DNA of 40,819 bases from Streptomyces sabulosicollis (GCF_016103465.1 NZ_JAEEAP010000026.1:1-40819), one strand, 5' to 3'; shown: positions 16,078-25,284, counted from the stretch's first letter. Numbers and translations are program-made. Notes: generated from the sequence alone by a model not told the origin.

Positions 16078-17451
16078 ATGTACGACGTCATTGTGGTAGG
16101 AGCGCGCATCAGCGGGGCATCGACCGCGATGCTCCTGGCGAGAGCGGGGTACCGGGTCCTCCTTCTCGACCGGGCGAAATTCCCCGGCGGAAAGGGCGCC
16201 GCCACCAATCTGGTCCACCCCCCGGGAATTCTCCGGCTGAAACGCTGGGGGCTGCTGGACGAGGTGGCCGCCACCGGCTGCCCGCCCATCCACTCCTACG
16301 GTCTCCAGAGCGGCCCGGTCCGGCTGATGGCCAAGCTGCCCGCCGTCGAGGGCGTGGCCGAGGCGTACTCCCCGGAGCGCCGCAAGCTGGACGAGATCCT
16401 GCTCGAGGCCGCCGTCAAGGCGGGGGCGGAGCTGCGGGAACAGGTCGCGCTGCGGGAACTGCTGACGGACGGCCAGGGCACCGTCGTCGGCGTCCGGGCC
16501 GAGACCGAGGACCGCACGCCCATCGTCGAGCACGCCCGGCTGGTCGTGGGCGCCGACGGCTCGAACTCCACCGTCGCCCGGCTGGTGGGGGCCGAGAAGT
16601 ACGACTCCCACCCGGTGCTCAACAAGAGCCACTGGTCGTACTGGGCCGATCTGCCGCACGACGGCAAGGTGCGCACCTACCGCCACCGCCATCAGCACGC
16701 CTTCACCTGGCCCACCCACGACGGCCTGACCATCGTCGGACTGGCCCTGCCGGTCAAGGACTTCAAGGCGTCCGCCGACGGGGAGCGCGACGCCACGGTC
16801 GTCTCCGCCTTCGAGGAGGTCGACCCCGAGTTCGCGGCGCGGCTGCGGGAGACCCGGCGCGTCGACAAGTGGATGACCGGCGCGGTCCCCAACTTCCTGC
16901 GCCACTGCCACGGCCCCGGCTGGGCCCTGGTCGGCGACGCGGGCTACACCCGCGACCCCATCACCGCCGCCGGTATCACCGACTCCCTGCGCGGCGCGGA
17001 GCTGCTGGTGGAGGCCGTGGCGCCGGCCCTGGCCGGGGACCGCGACCTCGGCCCCGCCCTCGCCGGTTACGCCCGGCGCCGCGACGCGCTGGTGAGCGGC
17101 CACTTCCGGTACACCCGCGACCATGCCGCGATCGCCGACTACAACCGCGAGGAGCTGGAGTTCATCCGGGCGATGGCACGCAGCCCGCACCACGGCAGCG
17201 GCATGGTCGGGATGTTCGCCACGATCGTCCCGCCCGCCGAGTTCTACTCCCCGGCCAATATCCACGCCCTCTTCGACCACATCCCGCCGGGCCCCGAGCC
17301 GGGCTGGAAGATCCGGATGGTGCGCTGGCTCGTCCGCGGCACCCCCCGGCATCTGCCCCCGGCGACCCGGCTCGCCGACCGGCTGATCGCCGCCAACCTC
17401 GGGAGCATGGGCACCTTCCTGCTCGACTCCCCGGTCGCTGGCGTGGCCTAG
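16078..17451 (+). CDS. FAD-dependent monooxygenase/oxidoreductase (PHBH/geranylgeranyl-reductase-like)
   Basis: Encodes 457 residues; I choose ATG 16078 because GGGGGA lies 4 bases before it (TTG 16060 and ATG 16066 are alternatives). The Rossmann motif is VVGARISGAS (G8-A-R-I-S-G13), the NAD(P)H/FAD DG motif is GADGSNSTV (D160-G161), and the flavin ribityl GD motif is VGDAGYTRDP (G286-D287). This is the class A flavoprotein pattern, which covers aromatic hydroxylases, epoxidases, halogenases and geranylgeranyl reductases. No halogenase WxWxIP motif is seen. It is co-directional with the synthase genes and is a likely tailoring enzyme (hydroxylation, epoxidation or double-bond reduction); the substrate is unknown. 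Confidence 0.88.
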   Translation: MYDVIVVGARISGASTAMLLARAGYRVLLLDRAKFPGGKGAATNLVHPPGILRLKRWGLLDEVAATGCPPIHSYGLQSGPVRLMAKLPAVEGVAEAYSPERRKLDEILLEAAVKAGAELREQVALRELLTDGQGTVVGVRAETEDRTPIVEHARLVVGADGSNSTVARLVGAEKYDSHPVLNKSHWSYWADLPHDGKVRTYRHRHQHAFTWPTHDGLTIVGLALPVKDFKASADGERDATVVSAFEEVDPEFAARLRETRRVDKWMTGAVPNFLRHCHGPGWALVGDAGYTRDPITAAGITDSLRGAELLVEAVAPALAGDRDLGPALAGYARRRDALVSGHFRYTRDHAAIADYNREELEFIRAMARSPHHGSGMVGMFATIVPPAEFYSPANIHALFDHIPPGPEPGWKIRMVRWLVRGTPRHLPPATRLADRLIAANLGSMGTFLLDSPVAGVA

Positions 17452-17523
17452 CCGGACTCATCCGCGGCACGCCCACCGGGCGCGGCCGCGACCTCACCAC
17501 GGCCATCGGCCGCCCACAGCGCC

Positions 17524-17545
17524 GCGCCACCCGCGCGGGTGGCGC
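17524..17545. promoter_or_regulatory. 22-base perfect palindrome upstream of the synthase genes
   Basis: The two 11-base arms (17524-17534 and 17535-17545; left arm GCGCCACCCGC) are exact reverse complements with no spacer. It lies 41 bases before the AT-ACP start. As RNA it could form a 9-base stem with a CGCG loop, but no T-run follows. Operator or attenuator is possible. Confidence 0.45.
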
Positions 17546-17586
17546 ACCTCACCCACCGTCACCACCACAGCCATGGAGGCATCGGC

Positions 17587-19185
17587 ATGTCCAGCAATCC
17601 GTCCCCCGGCGTCACGACGGCGTTCCTCTTCCCCGGACAAGGCGGCTTCGACGGCGAGGCGCTCCGCCGGGCCAAGGAGCGCCATCCCCAGATCGGCGGG
17701 GTCTTCGAGCGGCTCGACGCCGTGACCGATGAGCTCTACGGCCGCCGCATCTCCGATGTCCTCTTCGGCGAGCGCAAGGCCGATCTGCGCGATCTGCTCG
17801 ACAACGACCCCTGGGCCTCCCAGGTCGCCATCTACGGCGCCGGTCTGGCCGCCTACGAGATCCTCGCCGCCCAGGGCGCCGTCCCCGACGTCCTGGCCGG
17901 GCACAGCCTCGGTGAGATCACCGCCCTGGTGGCGGCCGGGGCCTTCTCGGCCGAGGACGGGGTCCGGATCGTCGCCCAGCGCGTCGCCGTGATCGAGCGG
18001 CAGAGCGGTGTCGACGGCCGCATGGTGGCCCTGGCCGCGAGCGCCGAGCGCACCCGCAAGCTGCTGGAGCTGGTGGACGAGCCGCTGCTGGCCGTCGCCA
18101 CCGAGAACCACGACGAGCAGACCGTGGTCAGCGGCCCCGCCGGGATCCTGGACCGGGTCGTGGCGATCGCCGGACAGCTGGACGTGGGCGCCATCGAGAT
18201 CGACACCCCCTTCCCCTTCCACACCCCGGCACTCGCCCCCGCCGCCCCCGAGTTCGCCGCGTACGTGCGGAAGCTGGACCAGCGTCCGCTGAACCGCCCG
18301 GTCTACTCGCCGATCCTCCAGCGCTACTACGAGCCGGGCGATGAGCTCGCCGACCTGCTGGCCGAGCACTTCACCCGGCCGGTGCGGTTCGCCGCGGCCG
18401 TACGGCACCTGCGGGAGACCGGCGCCCGGGTGTTCGTCGAGGCGGGCGGGCGCGCCGCGCTCTCCAAGCTGGTCGCCAAGGTGACCGCCGGCTCCGAGGC
18501 GCGGTCGCTGCCCACGCTGGCCCTGACCGGCGGGCGGCTCGCGCTCGACGGCACCCTCGACGCGCTGCGCGAGGCCGGTCTGGCCGCGCCCGAGCGCGGC
18601 GGGCTCGCCGAGCTGCTGGCCCCCTCGGTGCCCGCGGACGTCTTCGCGGCGTACTGGAGCGAGCGCGGCCACATGGTGCTGGAACTGGTCCGCACCGAAC
18701 TGGACGCCTTCCGCAGGTCCACCGGGACCCGCGACGCCGAGCCCGGACCCGGGCCGGAGCCCGCGGCAGCCGTCGAGCCGGAGCCCGCGGCAGCCGTCGG
18801 ACCGGAGCCCGCGGCAGCCGTCGGGCCGGAGCCCGCCGCGGAGGCCGCTCCCGCGCCCGAGGCCCCGGCAGGCCCCGCGTCCGGTTCGGGTTCCGAGGAG
18901 TACGACCGCGAGCGGCTCTTCGGGGAGCTGCGGACCCTCTACGCCGAGGCGCTCGAATACCCCGAGGACGTCTTCGAGGACGAGGTGCAGCTGGAGGCCG
19001 AGCTGGGAGTCGACTCGGTCAAGCAGGTCGAACTCCTGTCCAGGGTCTCCAGCCGCTACGGGCTGCCGCCGCGCGAGTCCGGCTTCCGGCTGGCCACCTA
19101 CAACACCATGGGCAAGATCACCGACTTTGTGCTCCAGCAGCTCAACGACCACGGGGCCCACACCTCGGCCTCCGCCACGGGCTGA
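17587..19185 (+). CDS. Acyltransferase-ACP didomain protein of an iterative lipid/polyketide synthase
   Basis: Encodes 532 residues from ATG 17587, with GGAGG 7 bases upstream. Residues 1-300 are a FabD-like acyltransferase: FLFPGQGGFDG near the start, nucleophile S107 in AGHSLGE, catalytic H212 in FPFHTP. The FPFH-type motif fits malonyl rather than methylmalonyl selection. A Pro/Ala/Glu linker with three 24-base repeats (18757-18828) leads to one acyl carrier protein, with the phosphopantetheine serine at S477 (ELGVDSVKQVELL). The GVDSVKQVE form is like ACPs of PUFA and Hgl synthases. This is the only ACP seen in the cluster. It precedes the megasynthase by 39 bases. No phosphopantetheinyl transferase is present in the window. 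Confidence 0.9.
   Translation: MSSNPSPGVTTAFLFPGQGGFDGEALRRAKERHPQIGGVFERLDAVTDELYGRRISDVLFGERKADLRDLLDNDPWASQVAIYGAGLAAYEILAAQGAVPDVLAGHSLGEITALVAAGAFSAEDGVRIVAQRVAVIERQSGVDGRMVALAASAERTRKLLELVDEPLLAVATENHDEQTVVSGPAGILDRVVAIAGQLDVGAIEIDTPFPFHTPALAPAAPEFAAYVRKLDQRPLNRPVYSPILQRYYEPGDELADLLAEHFTRPVRFAAAVRHLRETGARVFVEAGGRAALSKLVAKVTAGSEARSLPTLALTGGRLALDGTLDALREAGLAAPERGGLAELLAPSVPADVFAAYWSERGHMVLELVRTELDAFRRSTGTRDAEPGPGPEPAAAVEPEPAAAVGPEPAAAVGPEPAAEAAPAPEAPAGPASGSGSEEYDRERLFGELRTLYAEALEYPEDVFEDEVQLEAELGVDSVKQVELLSRVSSRYGLPPRESGFRLATYNTMGKITDFVLQQLNDHGAHTSASATG
18757..18828. repeat. 24-base tandem repeat coding the AT-ACP linker
   Basis: Three copies of a unit beginning GAGCCCGCGGCAGCCGTC start at 18757, 18781 and 18805, and a diverged fourth starts at 18829. 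In frame they encode EPAAAVEP, EPAAAVGP and EPAAAVGP, a flexible interdomain linker. Confidence 0.85.
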
Positions 19186-19224
19186 ACCGCCCACCCCTCG
19201 TCGCAGAAGGAGTCAGTCGTTCCC

Positions 19225-22200
19225 ATGAATGACCTCACGGGGAAGGTGGCCCTGGTCACCGGAGGTTCCAAGGGTGTGGGCAAGGCGATCGCGCGGACCC
19301 TCGCGGCCCGCGGCGCCGATGTCGTCCTCAACTACTTCCACTCGCACGACCAGGCCAAGCGCACCAGGGACGAACTGGTGGCGAGCGGCGCCCGGGCCGA
19401 GCTCGCACGGGCCTCGGTGGCCCGGCAGGAGCAGGTCGACCGGATGTTCGCCGAGATCGAGGAGCGCCACGGGCGGCTGGACATCCTGGTCAACAGCGCC
19501 GCCAACGGGGCCCTGCTGCCCCTGGCCGAGGTGACCGACGAGGACATCGCCAAGGCCATCGACACCAACTACAAGGGCGGACTGCGCTGCGCCCGCGCCG
19601 CGGCCCCGCTGATGGCACGGGGCGGCGGCGGGTCGATCGTCACCGTCTCGGCGCTCGGCGGCTCGCAGATGGTGATGGCCAACTACTCGGCCTGTGCCCC
19701 CGCCAAGGCGGCCGCCGAGGCGGCCACCCGCTATCTGGCCGTGGAGTTCGCCCCGCTGGGCATCCGGGTGAACACCGCCTCGGCCGCCATGCTGGAGAGC
19801 GAGGTCGCGGACAAGTTCCCCCGGGCCCGGGAGATGCAGGAGGTGATCGCCAGGGCGACCCCCTTCGGACGGCTGGGCACCCCGGAGGAGTTCGCCGACG
19901 TCGTCGCCTTCCTGGCCTCCGACGCCTCGCGGTGGATCACCGGACAGGTGGTGCTCGCCGACGGGGGACTGACGCTGGGCGCCGCCCTCCTGTCGCCGCC
20001 CGCCGCCGCCCCCGTACGGGAGGAGGCCGCACCGGAGCCGGAGCCCGCCCCGGTCCCCGACGTCCCCGACGACGCGATCGCCGTCGTCGGCATGGGCCTG
20101 GCGGTCGCCGGGGCGAACAGCCCCGAGGAGTTCTGGAAGCTCCGTACGACCGGTGACGAGCTGTTCGTCAAGATCCCCCGGGACCGCTGGCGGCACGAGA
20201 ACTTCCACGCCGCCGACACCGCCGCCGAGGACAAGGCGTACGCCGACCGCTGCGTCTTCATCACGGACTTCCAGGCCGCCCCCGGCTCCGTCGACAGCAT
20301 GGCCGAGGGCGCGGACGACCACGAGCTGACCACCATGTGGCTGCGCCACAGCCTGGTCCAGGCCCTGGACGGGGTGCGCCGCCGGGACTCCGACCGCTGC
20401 TCCTTCGTCGTCGGCTACACCCCCGACGGCAGCCAGCACCTGGAAGAGGCCGGGGTGCTGGACAGCGTCACCCGGATGACGCACGACATCCTCGAGGGCC
20501 TGCCGCTGGACGACGGCGAGCGCACCACCCTCGGCGGTGACATCGAGGCGGCCCTGAACCGCCGCTACTGGCGCGCCGGCCAGGACCGCTCGCGCTTCCT
20601 GCCGCACCGCGTCGGAGAGCTGGCGATGCGCGGCCTGCTGCCGCCCTCCACCGAGCTGCACATGGTGGACACCGCCTGCTCCTCGTCGCTGTACGCGATC
20701 GACATCGCGGCCAAGGGGCTGCTGATGGGCAAGCAGGACATCGCCGTCTGCGGCGGCGCCTTCGCGCTCGCGCCGCGCGGCACCGTCCTCTTCTCCAAGC
20801 TCCAGGGGCTCTCCAAGCGCGGTGAGGTACACGCGCTGGACGAGGACGCCGATGGCGTGATCTTCGCGGACGGCGCCGCGCTGGTCGTCCTCAAGCGGCT
20901 GAGCCGGGCGCGGGCCGACGGCGATGAGGTGCTCGGGGTGCTCCGCGCGTTCGGCTCGTCCTCCGATGGCAAGGGCAAGGCCATCTACGCGCCCAACGCC
21001 GCCGGTCAGAGCCTCGCGGTGCGGCGCGCCCTGGAGGCGGGCGAGGTCGAGGGCTCCGCGGTGAGCTGGGTCAACGCCCACGCCACCGGCACCCCGGCCG
21101 GTGACCTCGCCGAGTTCACCACGCTGCGGGAGTACTACGGCACCGAGGGGCCCGCCGCGGTGACCTCCAACAAGTCCCTGATCGGCCACACCGGCTGGGC
21201 GGCGGGCGTGGTCTCGCTCATCGAGAACCTGCTGGGCCTGGCCGAGCACACCATCCCCGGCCAGTTCCGCTTCTCCAGGCCCCGCGAGGACTTCCGGCTC
21301 GCCGAGACCGGACTGGAGATCACCCCCGAGCACAAGGGCTGGCCGGAGCGGCCCGACGGCCCGCGGCTGGCCGCGGTGTCCGGATTCGGCTTCGGCGGCA
21401 CCAACGCCCATCTGATCGTCTCCGAGCACCGGGCGCGCCCCGCCGCGGCGCACGCCACCGCCACCGACCGGGCCCCCGCGACCGTCACCAAGGTCCCGGA
21501 CACCGGCAGCCGGGTGGCGATCGTCGGCTGGTCGGCCCATCTGCCGGGGCTGGCGGGCCGCGAGGAGGTGACCCGCTGGCTGGGCGGCGGACCGCGCCCC
21601 CGCGGCAGCTTCGGCGACGAGTACCCGGCGCCGCCGTTCAGCAAGGTCCGGCTGCCGCCCAAGACCATCCGCGCCCTGGACCGCTGCCAGCTGATGATCG
21701 TGGAGTGCGCCCATCAACTGCGCGACCAGATGCCGGACTTCTGGCAGGAGCGGGCGCTGAAGACCGGGGTGTTCGTCGGCCACATGGGCCCGACCCGCGC
21801 CGCGATGCTCTACGCCAACCGCTGCTACCTCGACGACATCGCCGAGGCGCTGGGCGAGCTGCGCTCCGACGCCCTGCCCGGGGTCCTGGAGCGGCTCGGC
21901 GAGCGCGTACGCGGCATGATCCCGGCCTCCAACGAGGACTCCTTCCCCGGCCAGATGCCCAACATCATCTCGGCCCGGGTGGCGAACTACTTCGACCTCA
22001 ACGGCCCGAACATGACGATGGACTCCGGATTCGCCTCCGCCGTCTCCTCCATCACCTCCGCGGGCCGCTATCTGCGCACCGGTGAGCTCGACTTCGCGCT
22101 CGCGGGCGGGATCAACGGCAACAGCCTCCCGGAGTACCGGACGCTGATCGGCGAACTGCTGCCGCCGGAGGCCCGGGAACTCGCCGAGGGCGCCTTCCTG

Positions 22201-25200
22201 TTCGCCCTCACCACCGAGGAGCGGGCCCGTGCCGCCGGGCTCGAGGTGCTCGCGTACGTGGACGAGCCGCTCGGTGCCGTCGAGGCGGGGCGCGGGGAAG
22301 AGGCCGCGGACGAGGTCCTGCTGTGCGGTGCGCCCGCGCCCGAGCACGCCCGCTACCTGGGCGCGGCCGGCGGTCTCGCCGTCCTCAAGGCGCTGCACCG
22401 GCCCCCGGGGACCGTGGAGGTCGCCACCGACGAGAGCGAGGGCGCCGCCGGGGCCCGGCTCCGGCTCACCATCCCCGGCGACGGCCCCGAGCCCGACGGC
22501 CCGCGGTCCGACGGCCGGGAAACCGGCCATCGGGAGTCCGGCCACCGGGAGTCCGACGGCCGGGAGACCGGCCACCGGGAGTCCGACCACCGGGAGTCCG
22601 ACGGCCGGGAGTCCGACGGCCCGGAGTCCGACGGCCGGGAGTCCGACGGCCGGGAGGCCGTCCCGGCCGCGCTGCCCGCCGCGTTCGCCACCGACGGGCG
22701 GCTCGCGGACGGCACCCCGGTGCGGGTCCGCCGCCAGGTGCCCGTTCTGACCGAGGTGCCCGCGCGCACCGTGTGCGAGCGCACCCCGTTCCTCCCCGCC
22801 GGCGCGGTGGTGCTCACCGACGCCCCCGAGCCGCTCGCCGCCGCCGCGCCGCCGGACGCGGACCTCACCGTCCTGTCCACGGCGCCGCTCGCCGACCCCC
22901 GCCCCGGCTGGCACCACCTGCCCGAGGTCACCGAGGAGTCGGTCCGCCGGGCCCTGGCGGGCGCGGGCCCCGGGGTCACCCACCTCAGGGTGGTGGGTGA
23001 CCTCGGCCGGGCGGCCACGGACGGCCCCGCGCCCGCCCTCACCGCCCTGCACGACGCCGTCTACCTGACGCTCCAGCACCTCTACGACGACCTCGGCGAC
23101 CCCGGCTCCTCGGCCGTGGCGCTGCTGCTGGGCGCCGCGCCGGGCGGCGTCCCGCATCCGTACACCGGGCTCTTCACCGGGCTGTGGAAGACCGCGGCCC
23201 TGGAGCGCGACGCCTGCCTCGCCTTCACGCTGTGCACCTCGGCCACCGACCTGACCGGGGCGATGGCCCGCGCCGAGGAGGAGAGCGCGGCCGAGCGGGT
23301 CTTCCCCGTGGTGTTCGACCTCGACGGCGCGCGGAAGGCGTATCTGCTCTCCGACGAGCCGAACGACCTGGGAGCGGGGGCGCCGGCCGTCCTCGGCCCG
23401 GACTCCGTCGTGGTGGTCGCCGGGGGCGCCCGGGGCATCACCGCCGAGGTGGTCAAGGCGGTCGCCGAGCACTTCCGGCCCCGGATCTACGTCCTGGGCA
23501 GCAACTCCCTGGACGACTATCCGCCTCAGACGTACCAGGGCACCGACGAGGAGTTCGCCGCCCGCCGCGCCGGCTACATCAAGACGGAGATCGCCCGGCG
23601 CGACGGCCGCACCGTGGCCGACATCAACCGCGCCTTCGACCGCATGGTCAACGCCCGCTGGGCGAAGCGGAACCTGGACGAGATGGCCGCCCACAGCGGC
23701 ACCGGCCGGGTCACCTACCTCGCCTGCGACATGCGCGACGGCGCGGCGGTGGACCGGGCGATCGGCCGGGTCCTGGACGAGCGGGGGCGGATCGACCTGC
23801 TGGTCAACGCCGCCGGGCTGCAGCGCTCCGGGCTGATCAAGGACAAGAGCTTCGCCGAGTTCACCTCCATCCGCGATCTGAAGCTGGACTCCTACCTCCA
23901 CCTCAAGCGCGCCCTGCGCGCCGCGCCGCCCCGGCTGTGGTGCAACTTCGGCTCGCTGCTGGGCTACTTCGGACAGCTGGGGGAGGCCGACTACGCGGCG
24001 GCCAACGACTTCCTGGCCGCCGCGGCGACCCACACCCGCGCCACCGGCCGGGAGACCGACGAGTTCACCATCGGCTGGACGCTGTGGGAAGGCGTCGGCA
24101 TGGGGGCCAACGAGCTGACCAAGGCGTACTACGAGCGCGCGGGCTCGTACAGCAACATGGCCATCGCCGAGGGCATCCACCACTTCGTCCAGGAGCTGCA
24201 CGCCCCCGTGCGGCGCCCCTCCGTCGTCCACCTCGGCGCCGCCGAGCGCGCCACCGTGGAGCGCTTCTACCCCGGCTACCTGGAAATCACGGGCGAGGCG
24301 GAGCGGCCGGTCACCGGCGAGGCGGAGCGGCCCGGGTTCTTCCTGCGCCGGCTGGTGGAGTCCGACGAGCGGTCCGTGGTCTACGAGTGCCCCTTCGACC
24401 TGGACACCGACGGCTACCTCGAACACCACACGGTGCGCGGCGAGGCCACCCTGCCCGGCACCTTCGTCACCGAACTGGCCGCCGAGGCCGCCCGGGCGCT
24501 GGTCCCCGGCAAGCGGGTGATCGCCTTCGAGGACCTGCGCTTCGAGCACTTCCTGCGGGTCTACCGCGACATCCCGGCCGGTCCGAGGCGGATCCGCGCC
24601 GAGCTGGTGGACAGCCCCGGGGAGGTGACCGTCGTCCAGGTGCGGATCACCGAGGACGTGGTCGCGCCCGGCGGAGTGGTCCTGGTCAAGGACCGGGTGC
24701 ACTTCCTGGCCCGGGTGCTGCTCGACACCGAGGCGCCCACCGCGCCGCGCTGGGAGGAGTGGCCTGCGGGGGAGGAGACCCCGGTCCCCGACCCGTACCA
24801 CCAGCCGGGCTCCCCGGTGCGGCTGACCGGCCCCTTCGTCTCCACCACCGACACCCGGATCCACCCCCGGGGCAAGCGGGCCCGCTACGCGCCCGACATC
24901 GCGGCCGGTGACCCGGTGTGGTCCCGCTTCACCGTGCCGAGCATCCTGCTCGACGGGCTGGCCCGGGTGGGGGTGCTGGACCTGGTGGACGGGCATCTGG
25001 TGCCCGTGGCCGCGCCGCTGTCGATCCGCCGGATCGATCTGTACGAGGAGATCAGCGACCACGACCTGGCCGCCTCCGGGGAGGGCGTCGACCTCTTCGT
25101 CACCCCGCCCGGCTTCGATCTGACGGCCGACACCATCAGCAACCGCTTCGTGGCGGTGCGGCCCGACGGCCGGATGCTGCTCCAGATGAAGGACATGCGG

Positions 25201-25284
25201 GCCACCCTCATCGGCTACATCGACGCCAGGACCGGCGAGGCCGTCCCCCTCGAGCAGGCACCGGCGGGGGAGGACCGGACATGA
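19225..25284 (+). CDS. Iterative PUFA/Hgl-like megasynthase: FabL-type ER - KS - CLF-like KS - KR - DH
   Basis: Encodes 2019 residues from ATG 19225 (GAAGGAGT upstream). Residues 1-255 are an SDR closely resembling Bacillus FabL, with Y154-x6-K161 (the enoyl-reductase spacing, not YxxxK) and ATRYLAVEFAPLGIRVNTAS. Residues 283-736 are a ketosynthase with C485 (DTACSSSL), H619 (HATGTPAGD) and H655 (SLIGHTGWAAG). Residues 762-1085 are a second KS fold with F936 where Cys belongs (MDSGFASAV), like a chain-length factor. A pentapeptide linker (1094-1144) and a structural KR half follow. The ketoreductase has GGARGIT (1400-1406), S1577 and Y1590 (DYAAAN). The DH (1705-2005) has H1735 (HTVRGEATLP) and D1910. 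It lacks AT, ACP and thioesterase, so it must work with the AT-ACP protein. Its stop overlaps the next start. Confidence 0.9.
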   Translation: MNDLTGKVALVTGGSKGVGKAIARTLAARGADVVLNYFHSHDQAKRTRDELVASGARAELARASVARQEQVDRMFAEIEERHGRLDILVNSAANGALLPLAEVTDEDIAKAIDTNYKGGLRCARAAAPLMARGGGGSIVTVSALGGSQMVMANYSACAPAKAAAEAATRYLAVEFAPLGIRVNTASAAMLESEVADKFPRAREMQEVIARATPFGRLGTPEEFADVVAFLASDASRWITGQVVLADGGLTLGAALLSPPAAAPVREEAAPEPEPAPVPDVPDDAIAVVGMGLAVAGANSPEEFWKLRTTGDELFVKIPRDRWRHENFHAADTAAEDKAYADRCVFITDFQAAPGSVDSMAEGADDHELTTMWLRHSLVQALDGVRRRDSDRCSFVVGYTPDGSQHLEEAGVLDSVTRMTHDILEGLPLDDGERTTLGGDIEAALNRRYWRAGQDRSRFLPHRVGELAMRGLLPPSTELHMVDTACSSSLYAIDIAAKGLLMGKQDIAVCGGAFALAPRGTVLFSKLQGLSKRGEVHALDEDADGVIFADGAALVVLKRLSRARADGDEVLGVLRAFGSSSDGKGKAIYAPNAAGQSLAVRRALEAGEVEGSAVSWVNAHATGTPAGDLAEFTTLREYYGTEGPAAVTSNKSLIGHTGWAAGVVSLIENLLGLAEHTIPGQFRFSRPREDFRLAETGLEITPEHKGWPERPDGPRLAAVSGFGFGGTNAHLIVSEHRARPAAAHATATDRAPATVTKVPDTGSRVAIVGWSAHLPGLAGREEVTRWLGGGPRPRGSFGDEYPAPPFSKVRLPPKTIRALDRCQLMIVECAHQLRDQMPDFWQERALKTGVFVGHMGPTRAAMLYANRCYLDDIAEALGELRSDALPGVLERLGERVRGMIPASNEDSFPGQMPNIISARVANYFDLNGPNMTMDSGFASAVSSITSAGRYLRTGELDFALAGGINGNSLPEYRTLIGELLPPEARELAEGAFLFALTTEERARAAGLEVLAYVDEPLGAVEAGRGEEAADEVLLCGAPAPEHARYLGAAGGLAVLKALHRPPGTVEVATDESEGAAGARLRLTIPGDGPEPDGPRSDGRETGHRESGHRESDGRETGHRESDHRESDGRESDGPESDGRESDGREAVPAALPAAFATDGRLADGTPVRVRRQVPVLTEVPARTVCERTPFLPAGAVVLTDAPEPLAAAAPPDADLTVLSTAPLADPRPGWHHLPEVTEESVRRALAGAGPGVTHLRVVGDLGRAATDGPAPALTALHDAVYLTLQHLYDDLGDPGSSAVALLLGAAPGGVPHPYTGLFTGLWKTAALERDACLAFTLCTSATDLTGAMARAEEESAAERVFPVVFDLDGARKAYLLSDEPNDLGAGAPAVLGPDSVVVVAGGARGITAEVVKAVAEHFRPRIYVLGSNSLDDYPPQTYQGTDEEFAARRAGYIKTEIARRDGRTVADINRAFDRMVNARWAKRNLDEMAAHSGTGRVTYLACDMRDGAAVDRAIGRVLDERGRIDLLVNAAGLQRSGLIKDKSFAEFTSIRDLKLDSYLHLKRALRAAPPRLWCNFGSLLGYFGQLGEADYAAANDFLAAAATHTRATGRETDEFTIGWTLWEGVGMGANELTKAYYERAGSYSNMAIAEGIHHFVQELHAPVRRPSVVHLGAAERATVERFYPGYLEITGEAERPVTGEAERPGFFLRRLVESDERSVVYECPFDLDTDGYLEHHTVRGEATLPGTFVTELAAEAARALVPGKRVIAFEDLRFEHFLRVYRDIPAGPRRIRAELVDSPGEVTVVQVRITEDVVAPGGVVLVKDRVHFLARVLLDTEAPTAPRWEEWPAGEETPVPDPYHQPGSPVRLTGPFVSTTDTRIHPRGKRARYAPDIAAGDPVWSRFTVPSILLDGLARVGVLDLVDGHLVPVAAPLSIRRIDLYEEISDHDLAASGEGVDLFVTPPGFDLTADTISNRFVAVRPDGRMLLQMKDMRATLIGYIDARTGEAVPLEQAPAGEDRT
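22504..22656. repeat. 15-base tandem repeat coding a charged pentapeptide linker
   Basis: About ten in-frame copies of a 15-base unit related to CGGGAGTCCGACGGC encode [RP]-E-[ST]-[DG]-[GH] repeats, residues 1094-1144 of the megasynthase. The tract separates the CLF-like domain from the ketoreductase. Copies differ by one or two bases, consistent with slippage and drift. Confidence 0.88.

Noticed and set aside
16078-17451. Flavin-dependent halogenase
   Set aside because: The FAD motifs are present, but the tryptophan-halogenase WxWxIP motif and the active-site Lys segment were not seen.
22504-22656. CRISPR-like direct repeats
   Set aside because: The 15-base units have no unique spacers, stay in frame and lie inside a coding domain linker.
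19213-25062. A 1949-residue open frame on the minus strand opposite the megasynthase
   Set aside because: It is repetitive, rich in Gly, Arg and Val, has no recognisable domain, and mirrors the strong GC bias of third codon positions in the plus-strand gene. Several other long antisense frames have the same cause.
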